Origin: Iodobacter sp025352645
Lineage (GTDB): Bacteria; Pseudomonadota; Gammaproteobacteria; Burkholderiales; Chitinibacteraceae
Length of the DNA stretch: 64,000 nt
Direction of reading: 5' to 3'
Assembly: GCF_033446605.1 (NCBI RefSeq)
Contig: NZ_JAWQUO010000007.1
Span: forward strand, 62,001-126,000
The notes below the pieces were generated by a model. It saw only the letters and a list, made by a program, of their open reading frames with translations, ran no database searches and was not told where the DNA came from. Of the stretch, positions 43,388 to 51,749 are shown in pieces; within the stretch, counting starts at the first letter, position 1; each line of letters opens with the position of its first letter. A program made the position numbers and the translations under genes.

Positions 43388-44389
43388 ATGAATCACAAAA
43401 CTCGGCGGCCTACTTTGCAAGATGTTGCCGATAAAGTTGGGGCTTCCAAAATGACTGTTAGCCGTTATCTGCGCGAGCCGCAGCAAGTGGCCGTGGCAAC
43501 AGCTAAGAAAATTGCGCTGGCAATGGAGGAGCTGGGTTATATCCATAATCGTGTGCCCGATATGCTGGCTAACGCCAAAAGCCGTGCAATTGGTGTGTTG
43601 CTACCTTCCATGTCAAATCAGGTCTTTTCTAGTGTAGTACGTGGCATTGAGTCGGTAACAGGGCCAGCAGGGTTACACGCGCTCTACGGCCATTATGGCT
43701 ATACGATGGCACGGGAAGAGCAGCAGATTGAGCAATTACTTTCGTTTAATGTGGATGGGCTGATTTTGTCTGAAACGCAGCACACCCATCGCACCTTAAG
43801 AATGCTGGAAACCGCCGCTATTCCCGTGGTCGAAATCATGGAGCTGCCTGAGCGGCCCATTGATTTGGCGGTTGGCCTAAATCATGCTGCTGCAGCGCAA
43901 GTGATGGTGGGTTTAATGTTGGCTAAGGGGCGTAAGCGGATTGCTTATCTGGCGGCGCGTTTAGACCATAGAACACGTCAGCGTGAAGCGGGGTATTTAG
44001 CAGCACTGGCTGACGCGGGGCTTGAGCCTATTCTGATTCACACTGATCAGCCTTCTTGCTTTACTTTAGGTGGGCAATTATTGCGTGATGCGCTGCAAGT
44101 TGCGCCTGATTTGGATGGGGTGTTTTGTACTAATGATGATATTGCTGCAGGCGCGATGTTGGCCTGCCAAGCATTGGGGTTTCGTGTGCCAGAGCAAATC
44201 AGCGTGGCCGGATTTAATGCCCTTGATATTGGCCTCGCCCTAGCGCCGCAGCTAGCCAGTGTAATCACCCCGCGTGAAGCGATTGGCCGGCTTGCTGCTG
44301 AGCGTTTAATTGGCAGGATAGAAGGGCGTCATTACCCCGATAAGGTGGTGGATTTGGCCTATGAGATTTTTCTAGGCCAAAGCTTATAG
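43388..44389 (+). CDS. gntR: LacI-family repressor, GntR (gluconate) type
   Basis: 333 residues from ATG 43388 (AGGA seven bases upstream; the frame is open to 43349). The LacI-type helix-turn-helix TLQDVADKVGASKMTVSRYLR is at the N-terminus, followed by the periplasmic-binding-like domain: AIGVLLPSMSNQVFSSVVRGIESV, GLILSETQHTHRTLRMLE, DGVFCTNDDIAAGA and PQLASVITPRE. Along its length it matches by eye E. coli GntR, the repressor of gluconate uptake and kinase genes. No gluconate genes lie in this window, so its targets are distant or different. Confidence 0.85.
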   Translation: MNHKTRRPTLQDVADKVGASKMTVSRYLREPQQVAVATAKKIALAMEELGYIHNRVPDMLANAKSRAIGVLLPSMSNQVFSSVVRGIESVTGPAGLHALYGHYGYTMAREEQQIEQLLSFNVDGLILSETQHTHRTLRMLETAAIPVVEIMELPERPIDLAVGLNHAAAAQVMVGLMLAKGRKRIAYLAARLDHRTRQREAGYLAALADAGLEPILIHTDQPSCFTLGGQLLRDALQVAPDLDGVFCTNDDIAAGAMLACQALGFRVPEQISVAGFNALDIGLALAPQLASVITPREAIGRLAAERLIGRIEGRHYPDKVVDLAYEIFLGQSL

Positions 44390-44414
44390 GGGGGGCACGA
44401 ATACCGCCCCCTAT
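44386..44414. terminator. Stem-loop between convergent gntR and trpS
   Basis: ATAGGGGG and CCCCCTAT arms (8 bp) overlapping the gntR stop codon, with a 13-base loop. G/C-rich but without a clear T tract; probably ends one or both transcripts. Confidence 0.4.
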
Positions 44415-44436
44415 CTGTGCTTATGAGGACAATCTG

Positions 44437-45435
44437 CTAGTTAAAATAGTCCAACTCCAGTGCAGATTTTACTTCGCCCAAAGTAGCTGCTGCAATGGTG
44501 CGGGCATGTGCGGTGCCTGCTTTTAATATTTGCATGACATGGGCAGGATCTTTGGCTAGCTCAATACGGCGAGCACGAATCGGCGCAATCAGCTCTTGCA
44601 GGCGAACTTCTAGATGTTGCTTGATCACGGAATCGGCCAAGCCACCCTTGCGGTATTTGGCTTTCAAATCATCAATAAAACTAATATCGGGTTCAAAAGC
44701 ATCAAGAAAGGTAAATACGGCATTGCCTTCAACTTGGCCTGGATCGTTAATTCTTAAGTGCTTCGCATCGGTGTACATGCTTTTTACGTATTGGCTAATT
44801 TCATCTGGGCTGGCTGATAAATGCAGCGCATTTCCCTGAGATTTACTCATTTTGCTTTGGCCATCTGCACCCGGCAGGCGGCCGGTTTGCGGGATGATGG
44901 CACGGGTTTCTAGCAGAATATCTTTACCTACGAGGGTATTAAAACGGCGCACAATTTCATTGGTCTGCTCGATCATCGGGGCCTGATCTGCCCCTACTGG
45001 CACGGCGGTGGCCTTAAAGGCGGTAATGTCGGCTGCTTGGCTCACGGGGTAAGTTAGAAATCCTGCGGGAATATCTCGCTGGAAGTTCTTTTGGCGAATT
45101 TCTTCTTTAACCGTAGGGTTGCGCTCTAAGCGTGCTACCGTGACCAAATTCATAAAGTAGTAAGTCAGCTCAGATAGCTCAGGGACTTGCGACTGAATAA
45201 AAATAGTGTTTTTAGCAGGATCAAGACCAACTGCAAGGTAATCGAGCGCTACTTCCAATACATTGCGATGTACTACATCGTGATCGGTATCGGTGAGCGC
45301 TTGCGCGTCGGCCAGCATCAAAAATTGGGTGTGTTTGTCTTGAAAGGCGAGGCGGTTTTGTAATGAACCCACAAAATGGCCTAAATGCAATGGGCCTGTA
45401 GTGCGGTCGCCAGTCAAAATAATATGCGAAGTCAT
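44437..45435 (-). CDS. trpS: Tryptophanyl-tRNA synthetase
   Basis: Class I synthetase charging tRNA-Trp, 332 residues. The HIGH-like motif is TTGPLHLGHF near residue 12 and the KMSKS loop is KMSKSQGN near 198. LADAQALTD and GADQAPMIEQTNEIVRRFN are TrpRS signatures. The start ATG at 45435 has AAGGATCGAG upstream. The 5' leader (45436-45610) holds a 25-codon ORF with a Trp codon and a set of alternative hairpins. This suggests that transcription into trpS is controlled by charged tRNA-Trp; see those entries. Confidence 0.95.
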   Translation of the reverse strand: MTSHIILTGDRTTGPLHLGHFVGSLQNRLAFQDKHTQFLMLADAQALTDTDHDVVHRNVLEVALDYLAVGLDPAKNTIFIQSQVPELSELTYYFMNLVTVARLERNPTVKEEIRQKNFQRDIPAGFLTYPVSQAADITAFKATAVPVGADQAPMIEQTNEIVRRFNTLVGKDILLETRAIIPQTGRLPGADGQSKMSKSQGNALHLSASPDEISQYVKSMYTDAKHLRINDPGQVEGNAVFTFLDAFEPDISFIDDLKAKYRKGGLADSVIKQHLEVRLQELIAPIRARRIELAKDPAHVMQILKAGTAHARTIAAATLGEVKSALELDYFN

Positions 45436-45479
45436 GTTCTCGATCCTTGTGTGGATTTACGCCGCCGAGCCCATGGGGT

Positions 45480-45519
45480 GTGTAGAAACAACAATGCCGC
45501 CTGGACCGGCGGCATTGTT
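45480..45519 (-). terminator. Putative attenuator terminator in the trpS leader
   Basis: Perfect 12-bp stem AACAATGCCGCC/GGCGGCATTGTT (45490-45519) with a 6-base loop, then TGTTTCT on the minus strand. It ends 54 bases before the trpS start, so it would stop transcription before trpS unless its first arm is captured by the upstream GGCGGC. Confidence 0.6.
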
Positions 45520-45532
45520 CAAATAAATGAGT

Positions 45533-45610
45533 CTAGGCCGCCAGTAACATATAGTGGCGGTAGCACCAGCTCGTTGGCTGGGAAATAAGAGGGCGTTGAA
45601 GTGCGTTCAT
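45533..45610 (-). CDS. Putative trpS leader peptide
   Basis: ATG at 45610, 25 codons, TAG at 45533-45535. The peptide starts MNALQRPLISQPTSWCYRHY. Codon 15 is TGG (45568-45566), the only Trp. Directly after it, codons 17-19 contain CCGCCA, the first arm of hairpin 45538-45560. A weak AGAG ribosome binding site precedes it. By analogy to trpL-type leaders, a ribosome paused at the Trp codon would cover CCGCCA and free GGCGGC to pair with the terminator arm. Function inferred from architecture only. Confidence 0.6.
   Translation of the reverse strand: MNALQRPLISQPTSWCYRHYMLLAA
45538..45560 (-). promoter_or_regulatory. Pause/anti-antiterminator hairpin of the trpS leader
   Basis: CCGCCA/TGGCGG stem with an 11-base loop overlapping the end of the leader ORF. 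Its 3' arm (TGGCGGC on the minus strand) is also complementary to GCCGCC in the terminator stem, giving two mutually exclusive folds. Confidence 0.55.
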
Positions 45611-45659
45611 GGGCTCTACTATTGCAGCTTTTAGACCGCTTGTCTACACAGTAAGTCGT

Positions 45660-45678
45660 GTTAATGATAATTATTATC
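45660..45678. promoter_or_regulatory. Fur-box-like palindrome over the probable trpS-leader promoter
   Basis: GTTAATGATAATTATTATC matches the 19-base Fur consensus at 17 positions; the core is GATAAT-T-ATTATC. On the minus strand it contains GATAAT as a -10 candidate, with TTGCAA 18 bases upstream as -35. It lies just after the moeB stop and about 50 bases before the leader ORF. Binding by Fur is inferred. Confidence 0.5.
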
Positions 45679-45680
45679 GT

Positions 45681-46481
45681 TTATTGCGTGTGGTGCTTGC
45701 AAACTGGGCAGGCAGGGTCTTGCTTGTAGCGCATTTCGCGCCAAGCCATATTGCGGGCATCTAATAGCTGCAAGCGTCCAATCAGCGGCGTGCCTACTCT
45801 CATAAGCAGCTTGAGCGCCTCGGCGGCTTGCGCTGCGCCAATAATCCCTACCAGCGGGGCAAATACGCCAAAGGTGGCGCATGGGCCATCACTGGTTTCG
45901 CCTTCTTCCCCAAATAAGCAGTGATAACAGGGGGCGTTGCCGAGGCGTGCATCAAACGTGGTGAGCTGACCATCAAAGCGCACTGCCGCACCTGAAACCA
46001 GAGGCACTTTGTGTGCGACACAGGCGCGGTTTACCGCGTGGCGGGTGGCAAAATTGTCGCAGCAATCCAGCACAATATCGGCCGCTGCAACGAGTTTATT
46101 TAGCTCTGCCGCCGTGGCGCGTGTGGTGATTGCATTGATTTTTATTTGCGGGTTGATCGCGCTAGCTGCCGCTTTGGCCGATATGGCTTTATTTTGCCCA
46201 AGGCTGGCCGTGCTATGGATGATTTGGCGCTGCAGATTAGATAATTCCACATGATCGTCATCCACAATGCTGAGTGTGCCAACACCTGCTGAGGCTAGAT
46301 AGAGCGCAGCGGGTGAGCCTAAACCCCCCGCACCAATCAGCAACACATGCGCATTGCTGATTGCCTGCTGGCCTTCGATGCCGATTTCATCGAGCAGAAT
46401 ATGGCGGCTATAGCGCAGTAAATCTTGATCGCTGAGCTCAGCTTCGTTAGCAATGGAGGGGGATAGCGTAGCGTAGATCAT
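45681..46481 (-). CDS. moeB: MoeB/ThiF-type adenylyltransferase
   Basis: 266 residues of E1-like fold. RYSRHILLDEIGIEGQQ at the N-terminus, the nucleotide loop IGAGGLGSPAALYLASAGVG, DDDHVELSNLQRQ, DCCDNFATRH and a zinc tetrad from CYHC and CPVC. Adenylates the C-terminal Gly-Gly of MoaD (molybdopterin synthase small subunit) or ThiS; MoeB fits the length best, but single-gene neighbours cannot decide. The gene ends just before the trpS promoter region. Confidence 0.88.
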   Translation of the reverse strand: MIYATLSPSIANEAELSDQDLLRYSRHILLDEIGIEGQQAISNAHVLLIGAGGLGSPAALYLASAGVGTLSIVDDDHVELSNLQRQIIHSTASLGQNKAISAKAAASAINPQIKINAITTRATAAELNKLVAAADIVLDCCDNFATRHAVNRACVAHKVPLVSGAAVRFDGQLTTFDARLGNAPCYHCLFGEEGETSDGPCATFGVFAPLVGIIGAAQAAEALKLLMRVGTPLIGRLQLLDARNMAWREMRYKQDPACPVCKHHTQ

Positions 46482-46569
46482 GGCTAAAAATCACATAAAA
46501 GAAGAGTGTAAGGTGTTGTGTGCCGGCTAATTACATGGTGTCAACCCGCTGTGTAGCTGGGCGAGTATT

Positions 46570-46968
46570 TTATAAATATCTTCGCAACTCCTCAGGGGTT
46601 TCGTCATGATCGCCGTGTGGGTGATTTTCCCAGACCTTCACATAGACATCACGACTTTTAATATTGTGCTCGGGGATTTCTAAATTGCTGCGAGCGATAT
46701 CTTCGCAATAATAGACTAGGGCGCGTTTGATTTTGCTCAGGATACTTTCATCCAGATGAAACCCAGCCACTTTGAGCTGATTTTCGATGATTTGTAGTGA
46801 GTGTTCTTGGATTAGGTATTGCACAGAGATACAGTGCTTGCTGGCAAAAATCTGAACGGTAATACTAGGAATCGTGGCTAAAAACTGAGCCGCAAGATGG
46901 GCTTGGGCGGGGTGCGGGTAAAATTGAATATCGCGTTGCCTAGAGAGAGAATCTGCTGGCTTCATCAT
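46570..46968 (-). CDS. Small protein of unknown function, possible HMA-like fold
   Basis: 132 residues from the tandem ATGs at 46968/46965; GCGGAG lies just upstream, and the open frame to 47010 would include a hairpin. I do not recognise a named family. The middle (SITVQIFASKHCISVQYLIQEHSLQIIENQLKVAGF; beta-alpha-beta pattern) looks like a ferredoxin-like fold as in heavy-metal-associated domains, but there is no CxxC. The C-terminus is charged and His-rich (ENHPHGDHDETPEELRRYL). It follows ctpA at 91 bases with two perfect hairpins between. Possibly a metal-linked protein; low certainty. Confidence 0.6.
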   Translation of the reverse strand: MMKPADSLSRQRDIQFYPHPAQAHLAAQFLATIPSITVQIFASKHCISVQYLIQEHSLQIIENQLKVAGFHLDESILSKIKRALVYYCEDIARSNLEIPEHNIKSRDVYVKVWENHPHGDHDETPEELRRYL

Positions 46969-46990
46969 TATTCTCCGCATTTTGCGAGCT

Positions 46991-47045
46991 GGTATGGGCG
47001 GCTTTCCCATACCTAGGAGCCATAGAGGGCAAGCCCTCTATGGCT
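46991..47045 (-). repeat. Two tandem perfect hairpins in the ctpA-46968 spacer
   Basis: Hairpin A, 47018-47045: AGCCATAGAGGGC/GCCCTCTATGGCT (13-base arms, 2-base centre). Hairpin B, 46991-47013: GGTATGGG/CCCATACC with a 7-base loop. They follow each other with a 4-base gap; no T run follows either. Confidence 0.75.
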
Positions 47046-47059
47046 ATCCTGTGCAATGA

Positions 47060-48508
47060 CTATTTAGCCGGTGCTGCTACCGCTTTATTTTGCAAAATTT
47101 GCTGAACTTTTAAAATATTCAGCGCTTGTTGCAGTTGGTAGTCGTTTTTAGAGGCCAGCTCGCGTGGATTTTCTTCCGCCGTTTCGCTTGCAACTGTTTT
47201 TGGTTTTTGGGCCTTGATGATGGCTTTAGGCTCGGATGCTGCTTTACCCGCGTCTTTTTCATTTGGATTATCCAAACGATGGCCTAAATCGGCTTCACGA
47301 ATACGGAAGGCGCTTTGTTCCTTGCCGTTGAGTGTTGCTTCTTCAACTTCGATATCCGGAGTGATCCCTTTTAGCTGAATCGAGCGGCCTAGCGGGGTGA
47401 AGTAGCGCGCAGTAGTGAGCTTCAGTGCCGTTTTGTTATCAATCGGCATGATGGTTTGCACCGATGCTTTACCAAAAGTCTGAGTGCCAACCACGATGGC
47501 GCGCTTATGATCTTGCAGTGCACCCGCTACAATTTCTGAAGCAGAAGCCGAGCCACCATTGACCAGAATCACCAATGGTACGGTTTTCACTTCTTTAGGG
47601 GTATTTTTAAAGTAATCATCTTTGCCGCTTTCGCGCAGATAGTTTTCCTTGCTAGCGGTGAGCCTGATCTTAGAATCTGGCGTGCGGCCTTCGGTGTAAA
47701 CCACCAGCGTATCCTTAGGCAAGAAGGCTGCGGATACACCCACGGCACCGTTTAGCAAACCGCCCGGATCATTACGTAAATCAAGCACAACGCCTTTGAG
47801 CGGTGCTTTGTTTTCTTTATAAAGCGCTTCTAAGGCTTGAGCGACGTTTTCTGTGGTGTGCTCTTGGAATTGCGCCACACGGATATAGCCATAGCCAGGT
47901 TCAGCCAGCTTAGATTTCACGCTTTGCACTTTAATGACGGCGCGTTTTAGCGAGATCACAATCGGCTTGCCTTCGCCCTTACGCAACATAGTAAGCGTAA
48001 CTGAGGTGCCAATTTTGCCGCGCATTTTGGTTACGGCGTCATTGAGCGACATGCCTTGCACGGGGGTTTCGTCGATTTTGGCGATAAAGTCACCCGCTTT
48101 TACGCCAGCGCGGTAAGCAGGGGTGTCTTCGATCGGTGAGACCACACGAACCAAGCCGTCTTCCATGCTGACTTCTATGCCTAAACCACCAAATTCACCC
48201 TGAGTTTGGATTTGCATATCTTTAAATGCATCGGCATCTAGATAGCTTGAATGCGGATCAAGGCCGGATACCATGCCTTTGATGGCTTCAGTAATCAGTT
48301 TTTTATCTTCAACGGGCTCAACATAGCTTTGCTTAATCAAGCCAAACACCGTTGAAAATGCGCGCAGCTCTTCAACGGGTAGTGGATTACCGCCGGCATC
48401 TTTATCGGCGACGGCATTAAAGGAAAGGCTGAGGGCAACGCCCAGACCTGCGCCTGCCAGTAGCAAGGCGATCTTTTGGAGCTTTGGTTTTTTGCTGCTC
48501 GAGGACAT
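47060..48508 (-). CDS. ctpA: Carboxy-terminal processing protease (S41)
   Basis: 482 residues: an N-terminal signal/anchor (~9-33), a PDZ domain (~95-185), then the S41 catalytic domain with Ser322 in NGGSASASEIVAGALQ and Lys347 in TQTFGKASVQ, 25 residues apart as in Prc. The C-terminal ~60 residues are Lys/Ala-rich and low in complexity. It acts in the periplasm, trimming or degrading proteins from the C-terminus, and often controls cell-wall hydrolases. It lies downstream of envC, a murein hydrolase activator, the standard order gpmI-envC-ctpA. Confidence 0.94.
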   Translation of the reverse strand: MSSSSKKPKLQKIALLLAGAGLGVALSLSFNAVADKDAGGNPLPVEELRAFSTVFGLIKQSYVEPVEDKKLITEAIKGMVSGLDPHSSYLDADAFKDMQIQTQGEFGGLGIEVSMEDGLVRVVSPIEDTPAYRAGVKAGDFIAKIDETPVQGMSLNDAVTKMRGKIGTSVTLTMLRKGEGKPIVISLKRAVIKVQSVKSKLAEPGYGYIRVAQFQEHTTENVAQALEALYKENKAPLKGVVLDLRNDPGGLLNGAVGVSAAFLPKDTLVVYTEGRTPDSKIRLTASKENYLRESGKDDYFKNTPKEVKTVPLVILVNGGSASASEIVAGALQDHKRAIVVGTQTFGKASVQTIMPIDNKTALKLTTARYFTPLGRSIQLKGITPDIEVEEATLNGKEQSAFRIREADLGHRLDNPNEKDAGKAASEPKAIIKAQKPKTVASETAEENPRELASKNDYQLQQALNILKVQQILQNKAVAAPAK

Positions 48509-48718
48509 CCGCGTTTTCCTGTTATAGGCTTACTGACATGGGTTTAGACCGTACAATTTATGTTTTTTTTGATACTTTTTTCCACGAAAAGCACCTAATG
48601 ACCTTAGGCGCGGCGCACTCTCGTGGTTTGATTGGAATGCTCTATTAGGTATAGCAAATAATTTCTGGGCCAATCGCTTTGCAAATGATGCGGGCAAAGC
48701 CTCTTTGCTTATTGTTTA

Positions 48719-50032
48719 TCAGCCAGCCCACGCTAGTGGATCAACGGGGCGGCCATTTTGTCTGAGTTCAAAGTATAAGCCGGAATCTGCCATTCCACCG
48801 CTGTTACCGCTGGTGGCAATGCTGTCTCCTGCCTTAATCGTATCACCTACTTGCTTAAGAATGCTCTCATTCGCGGCGTAAATACTCATATATCCACCGC
48901 CGTGATCCACAATCAGCATATTGCCAAAGCCACGTAGCCATTCGGCAAACACCACACGCCCGCTGGCAACGGCCTTTACGCTCTGGCCGGAAGCGGCACG
49001 GATAAACACGCCTTTCCATTGCCCACCTTCACCACGCGCGGTGCCAAAGCGGCCCATAATTTCGCCCTTAATTGGCAATCTTAGCTTGCCTTTGAGTGAG
49101 GCAAAGGCTTGCCCCGCTTGGCTGGCATCGGGTAAAGCGCTGTTCAATGTGGGGGCTGGTTCTGGTTCGGCTTTGGGCGCGGGTTTACCTGCGGCTTTTG
49201 CCTTGGCCTGTGCGGCGGCGTTTCTGGCTGCGCGCTCTTTTGCTTTCTTTTCTGCCAGCTGTTTGGCTGCCGCGGCTTGTTTGGCGCGTTCTAGCTCTTG
49301 GCGTTTAATAATCGCGTTTAATTTGTCGACTAGGCCGGTCAGGCGTTTTTCATCGGCAGCGAGTTTTTGGATTTGATTCCGTTGACTACTGATTTCTTGT
49401 GACAGGCTATTCACAATTTGTTTTTTTTCTTGCTGCTCAGAAACCAGCACTTCTTTTTGCTGTTTTTTACGCTGGGCGAGTTGCTGTAAGGCTTCGTTTT
49501 TTTGGCGAATTTCTTCGGATAGCTGGGATAGCTCGGCAAGCTGCGCTTCTAGTTTATTGGCCAATTGCAGCTGAGAGCGGCTGATATAGCGGTAATAGGT
49601 GAGCTCGCGGCTGACTTGATTGGGGTCTTGCTGGTTGAGTAGCAAGCGCCAAGCTTCAATTTGCCCAGCTTTGTAGCGTGTTTTAAGGATTTTACCCAGC
49701 CTAACTTGGCTGGCTTGAATGCCACTGCGGGTATGGCTGATATCGTTTTCTAAGCGCTTAATTTCGGCGGTACTTAAGGCTTGTTCTGCTTGCATGCTGT
49801 TTAGCACGCGGTTGGCGTCAGAAATGGCTGTTTCTGAATCTTTTAAAGCGTCTGTGGCTTCGCTTCGGTGGGATTCGTTAACAGCCAGATCTTTTTTAAG
49901 CTCTTGCAGTTGACCGCGTAAGTCTTTTAGCTCGGCCTGCTTGGCCTGTGATTCTTGCTGCGGAGCGGCGGGGGTAGCAGGTGCAGCCAGTGCACCGCTT
50001 GTAAGCAATAAAAGAAATAGCGGTCTAAGCAA
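48719..50032 (-). CDS. envC: Murein hydrolase activator EnvC
   Basis: 437 residues: a signal peptide (~1-17), a long coiled coil (~25-255, Gln/Glu/Lys-rich with heptads), an Ala/Lys linker, and a C-terminal LytM (M23) domain (~310-437). Several LytM zinc ligands look degenerate: the terminal HxH is replaced by LYFELR and the first HxxxD is not evident. This is the hallmark of EnvC-type proteins that activate amidases rather than cut peptidoglycan. It works at the septum with FtsEX. It ends 210 bases before ctpA and starts two bases after gpmI ends, so gpmI-envC are one transcript. Confidence 0.92.
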   Translation of the reverse strand: MLRPLFLLLLTSGALAAPATPAAPQQESQAKQAELKDLRGQLQELKKDLAVNESHRSEATDALKDSETAISDANRVLNSMQAEQALSTAEIKRLENDISHTRSGIQASQVRLGKILKTRYKAGQIEAWRLLLNQQDPNQVSRELTYYRYISRSQLQLANKLEAQLAELSQLSEEIRQKNEALQQLAQRKKQQKEVLVSEQQEKKQIVNSLSQEISSQRNQIQKLAADEKRLTGLVDKLNAIIKRQELERAKQAAAAKQLAEKKAKERAARNAAAQAKAKAAGKPAPKAEPEPAPTLNSALPDASQAGQAFASLKGKLRLPIKGEIMGRFGTARGEGGQWKGVFIRAASGQSVKAVASGRVVFAEWLRGFGNMLIVDHGGGYMSIYAANESILKQVGDTIKAGDSIATSGNSGGMADSGLYFELRQNGRPVDPLAWAG

Positions 50033-50033
50033 T

Positions 50034-51569
50034 TTAGAAATTCACCAATGATTTACCCGTCATTTCTTCGGGCTGATTAAGGCCCATCAAGGCCAACATG
50101 GTTGGGGCAATATCACGTAAAGCGCCGCTACCACGGGCCGCCATGGTTGCTGGGCGGCCGATATACACAAAAGGAACTTGATCCGTGGTGTGCTGGGTAT
50201 GCGGCTGATGTGCGGTGTGGTCATACATCAATTCACAATTACCATGATCGGCAGTGATGAGGATTTCTCCTCCCGCTGCAAGCATGGCGTCAACACATTG
50301 TGCAACACTCTGGTCTAAAGCTTCAACTGCTTTAACGGCTGCGTCAAAAATACCTGAGTGGCCCACCATATCGCCATTGGCATAGTTACAGATAATGACT
50401 GCGTATTGCTTGGATTCGATGGCAGCCACAATTTGCCGAGTGACTTCTGGCGCGCTCATTTCTGGCTGCAAATCATAAGTAGCCACTTTAGGGGATGGCA
50501 CTAAGATACGGTCTTCGCCAGCAAATTCGTTTTCTTCGCCGCCCGAGAAAAAGTAAGTCACGTGCGGGTATTTTTCGGTTTCGGCGATGCGTAGTTGTTT
50601 TAAGCCTTGAGCTGCTACATATTCACCAAAGCTATTTTTTACTTTTGGCTTATCGTAGGCTACCAGTAGGCTTGGATAGGCTGAGCCGTAGTTGGTTGCG
50701 GTGCTAAATGAGGCAAATTTAGGCTGACGCGCTTTAAAACCATCAAAGCTGGCATCGGTAAGTGCGGTGGTGATTTGGCGGGCACGGTCGGCGCGAAAAT
50801 TCATAAAGATCACTACATCACCGTCTTGCATCGATGATTTTTCGCCAATGGCGGTTGCTGAGATAAATTCATCGTTTTCATTGCGCGCATAACCTGCTGC
50901 CAGTGCATCTGCTGCTGTGGCGGCATGAAACAGCCCTTCGCCTTCAACCATCACCTTGTAGGCGGGCTCTATGCGCTCCCAACGCTTGTCTCTATCCATT
51001 GCCCAGTAGCGGCCAGTAACAGAAACAATACGTGCTGCGGGATGGGCATCGCACACGGCTTGCAATTTGGCTAGGTAGATTGCGGCGCTGCGTGGAGGAG
51101 TATCACGGCCATCAAGGAAGGCATGCACATGGATGTGGGCGACGCCCGCATCGCTAGCAGCAGCAATCAAGGCATTTACATGGGCTTCGTGGCAATGTAC
51201 GCCACCATCAGAAATCAAGCCTAGGATATGTAATGTTTTGCTATTGTTTTTAGCTTGTAAAATGGCAGCAGCAAATACAGGGTTTTGACCAATGGAGCCA
51301 TCCGCAACGTCACAATCAATGCGGCTGATGTCTTGTTGCAGCACGCGCCCTGCGCCAATATTTAGATGGCCTACTTCAGAGTTACCAAATTGACCCTTAG
51401 GCAGGCCAACGTATTCTTCTGATGCGTTAATTGTGGTCCACGGGTAAGTGGCAAATAAACGATCTAAATGAGGCTTGTTGGCGGCGGCAATGGCGTTATC
51501 CGTTGTCTCTTCACGGTAACCGAAGCCGTCTAGAATCAGTAACAACACAGGTTTGACGTTTTGGCTCAT
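50034..51569 (-). CDS. gpmI: Phosphoglycerate mutase, cofactor-independent
   Basis: 511 residues of alkaline-phosphatase superfamily fold interconverting 2- and 3-phosphoglycerate. N-terminal LLILDGFGYRE has the first metal Asp; Ser64 in FGNSEVGHLN is the phosphorylated nucleophile. HVHAFLDGRDTPPRSA, RADRARQI, NYANGDMVGHSG and TADHGNCE follow, all family signatures. The order gpmI-envC-ctpA is conserved across proteobacteria. Start ATG at 51569; divergent from the ArsR-type gene at 51750. Confidence 0.96.
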   Translation of the reverse strand: MSQNVKPVLLLILDGFGYREETTDNAIAAANKPHLDRLFATYPWTTINASEEYVGLPKGQFGNSEVGHLNIGAGRVLQQDISRIDCDVADGSIGQNPVFAAAILQAKNNSKTLHILGLISDGGVHCHEAHVNALIAAASDAGVAHIHVHAFLDGRDTPPRSAAIYLAKLQAVCDAHPAARIVSVTGRYWAMDRDKRWERIEPAYKVMVEGEGLFHAATAADALAAGYARNENDEFISATAIGEKSSMQDGDVVIFMNFRADRARQITTALTDASFDGFKARQPKFASFSTATNYGSAYPSLLVAYDKPKVKNSFGEYVAAQGLKQLRIAETEKYPHVTYFFSGGEENEFAGEDRILVPSPKVATYDLQPEMSAPEVTRQIVAAIESKQYAVIICNYANGDMVGHSGIFDAAVKAVEALDQSVAQCVDAMLAAGGEILITADHGNCELMYDHTAHQPHTQHTTDQVPFVYIGRPATMAARGSGALRDIAPTMLALMGLNQPEEMTGKSLVNF

Positions 51570-51749
51570 ATTAGAATTTATCCCTATGATGTTTGCTTAC
51601 GCAGGTTTGTTAAGCAAACAATTTTTAAATATCACTAGTATTCTAACCCATTGCATAATAGCCTCTATGACGTTTGGCAATATTTCTACCCTAATCAGCA
51701 ATATATAATTAGAATATCCCCCTAAACCTTTTATTCTTAGATAGTGATT

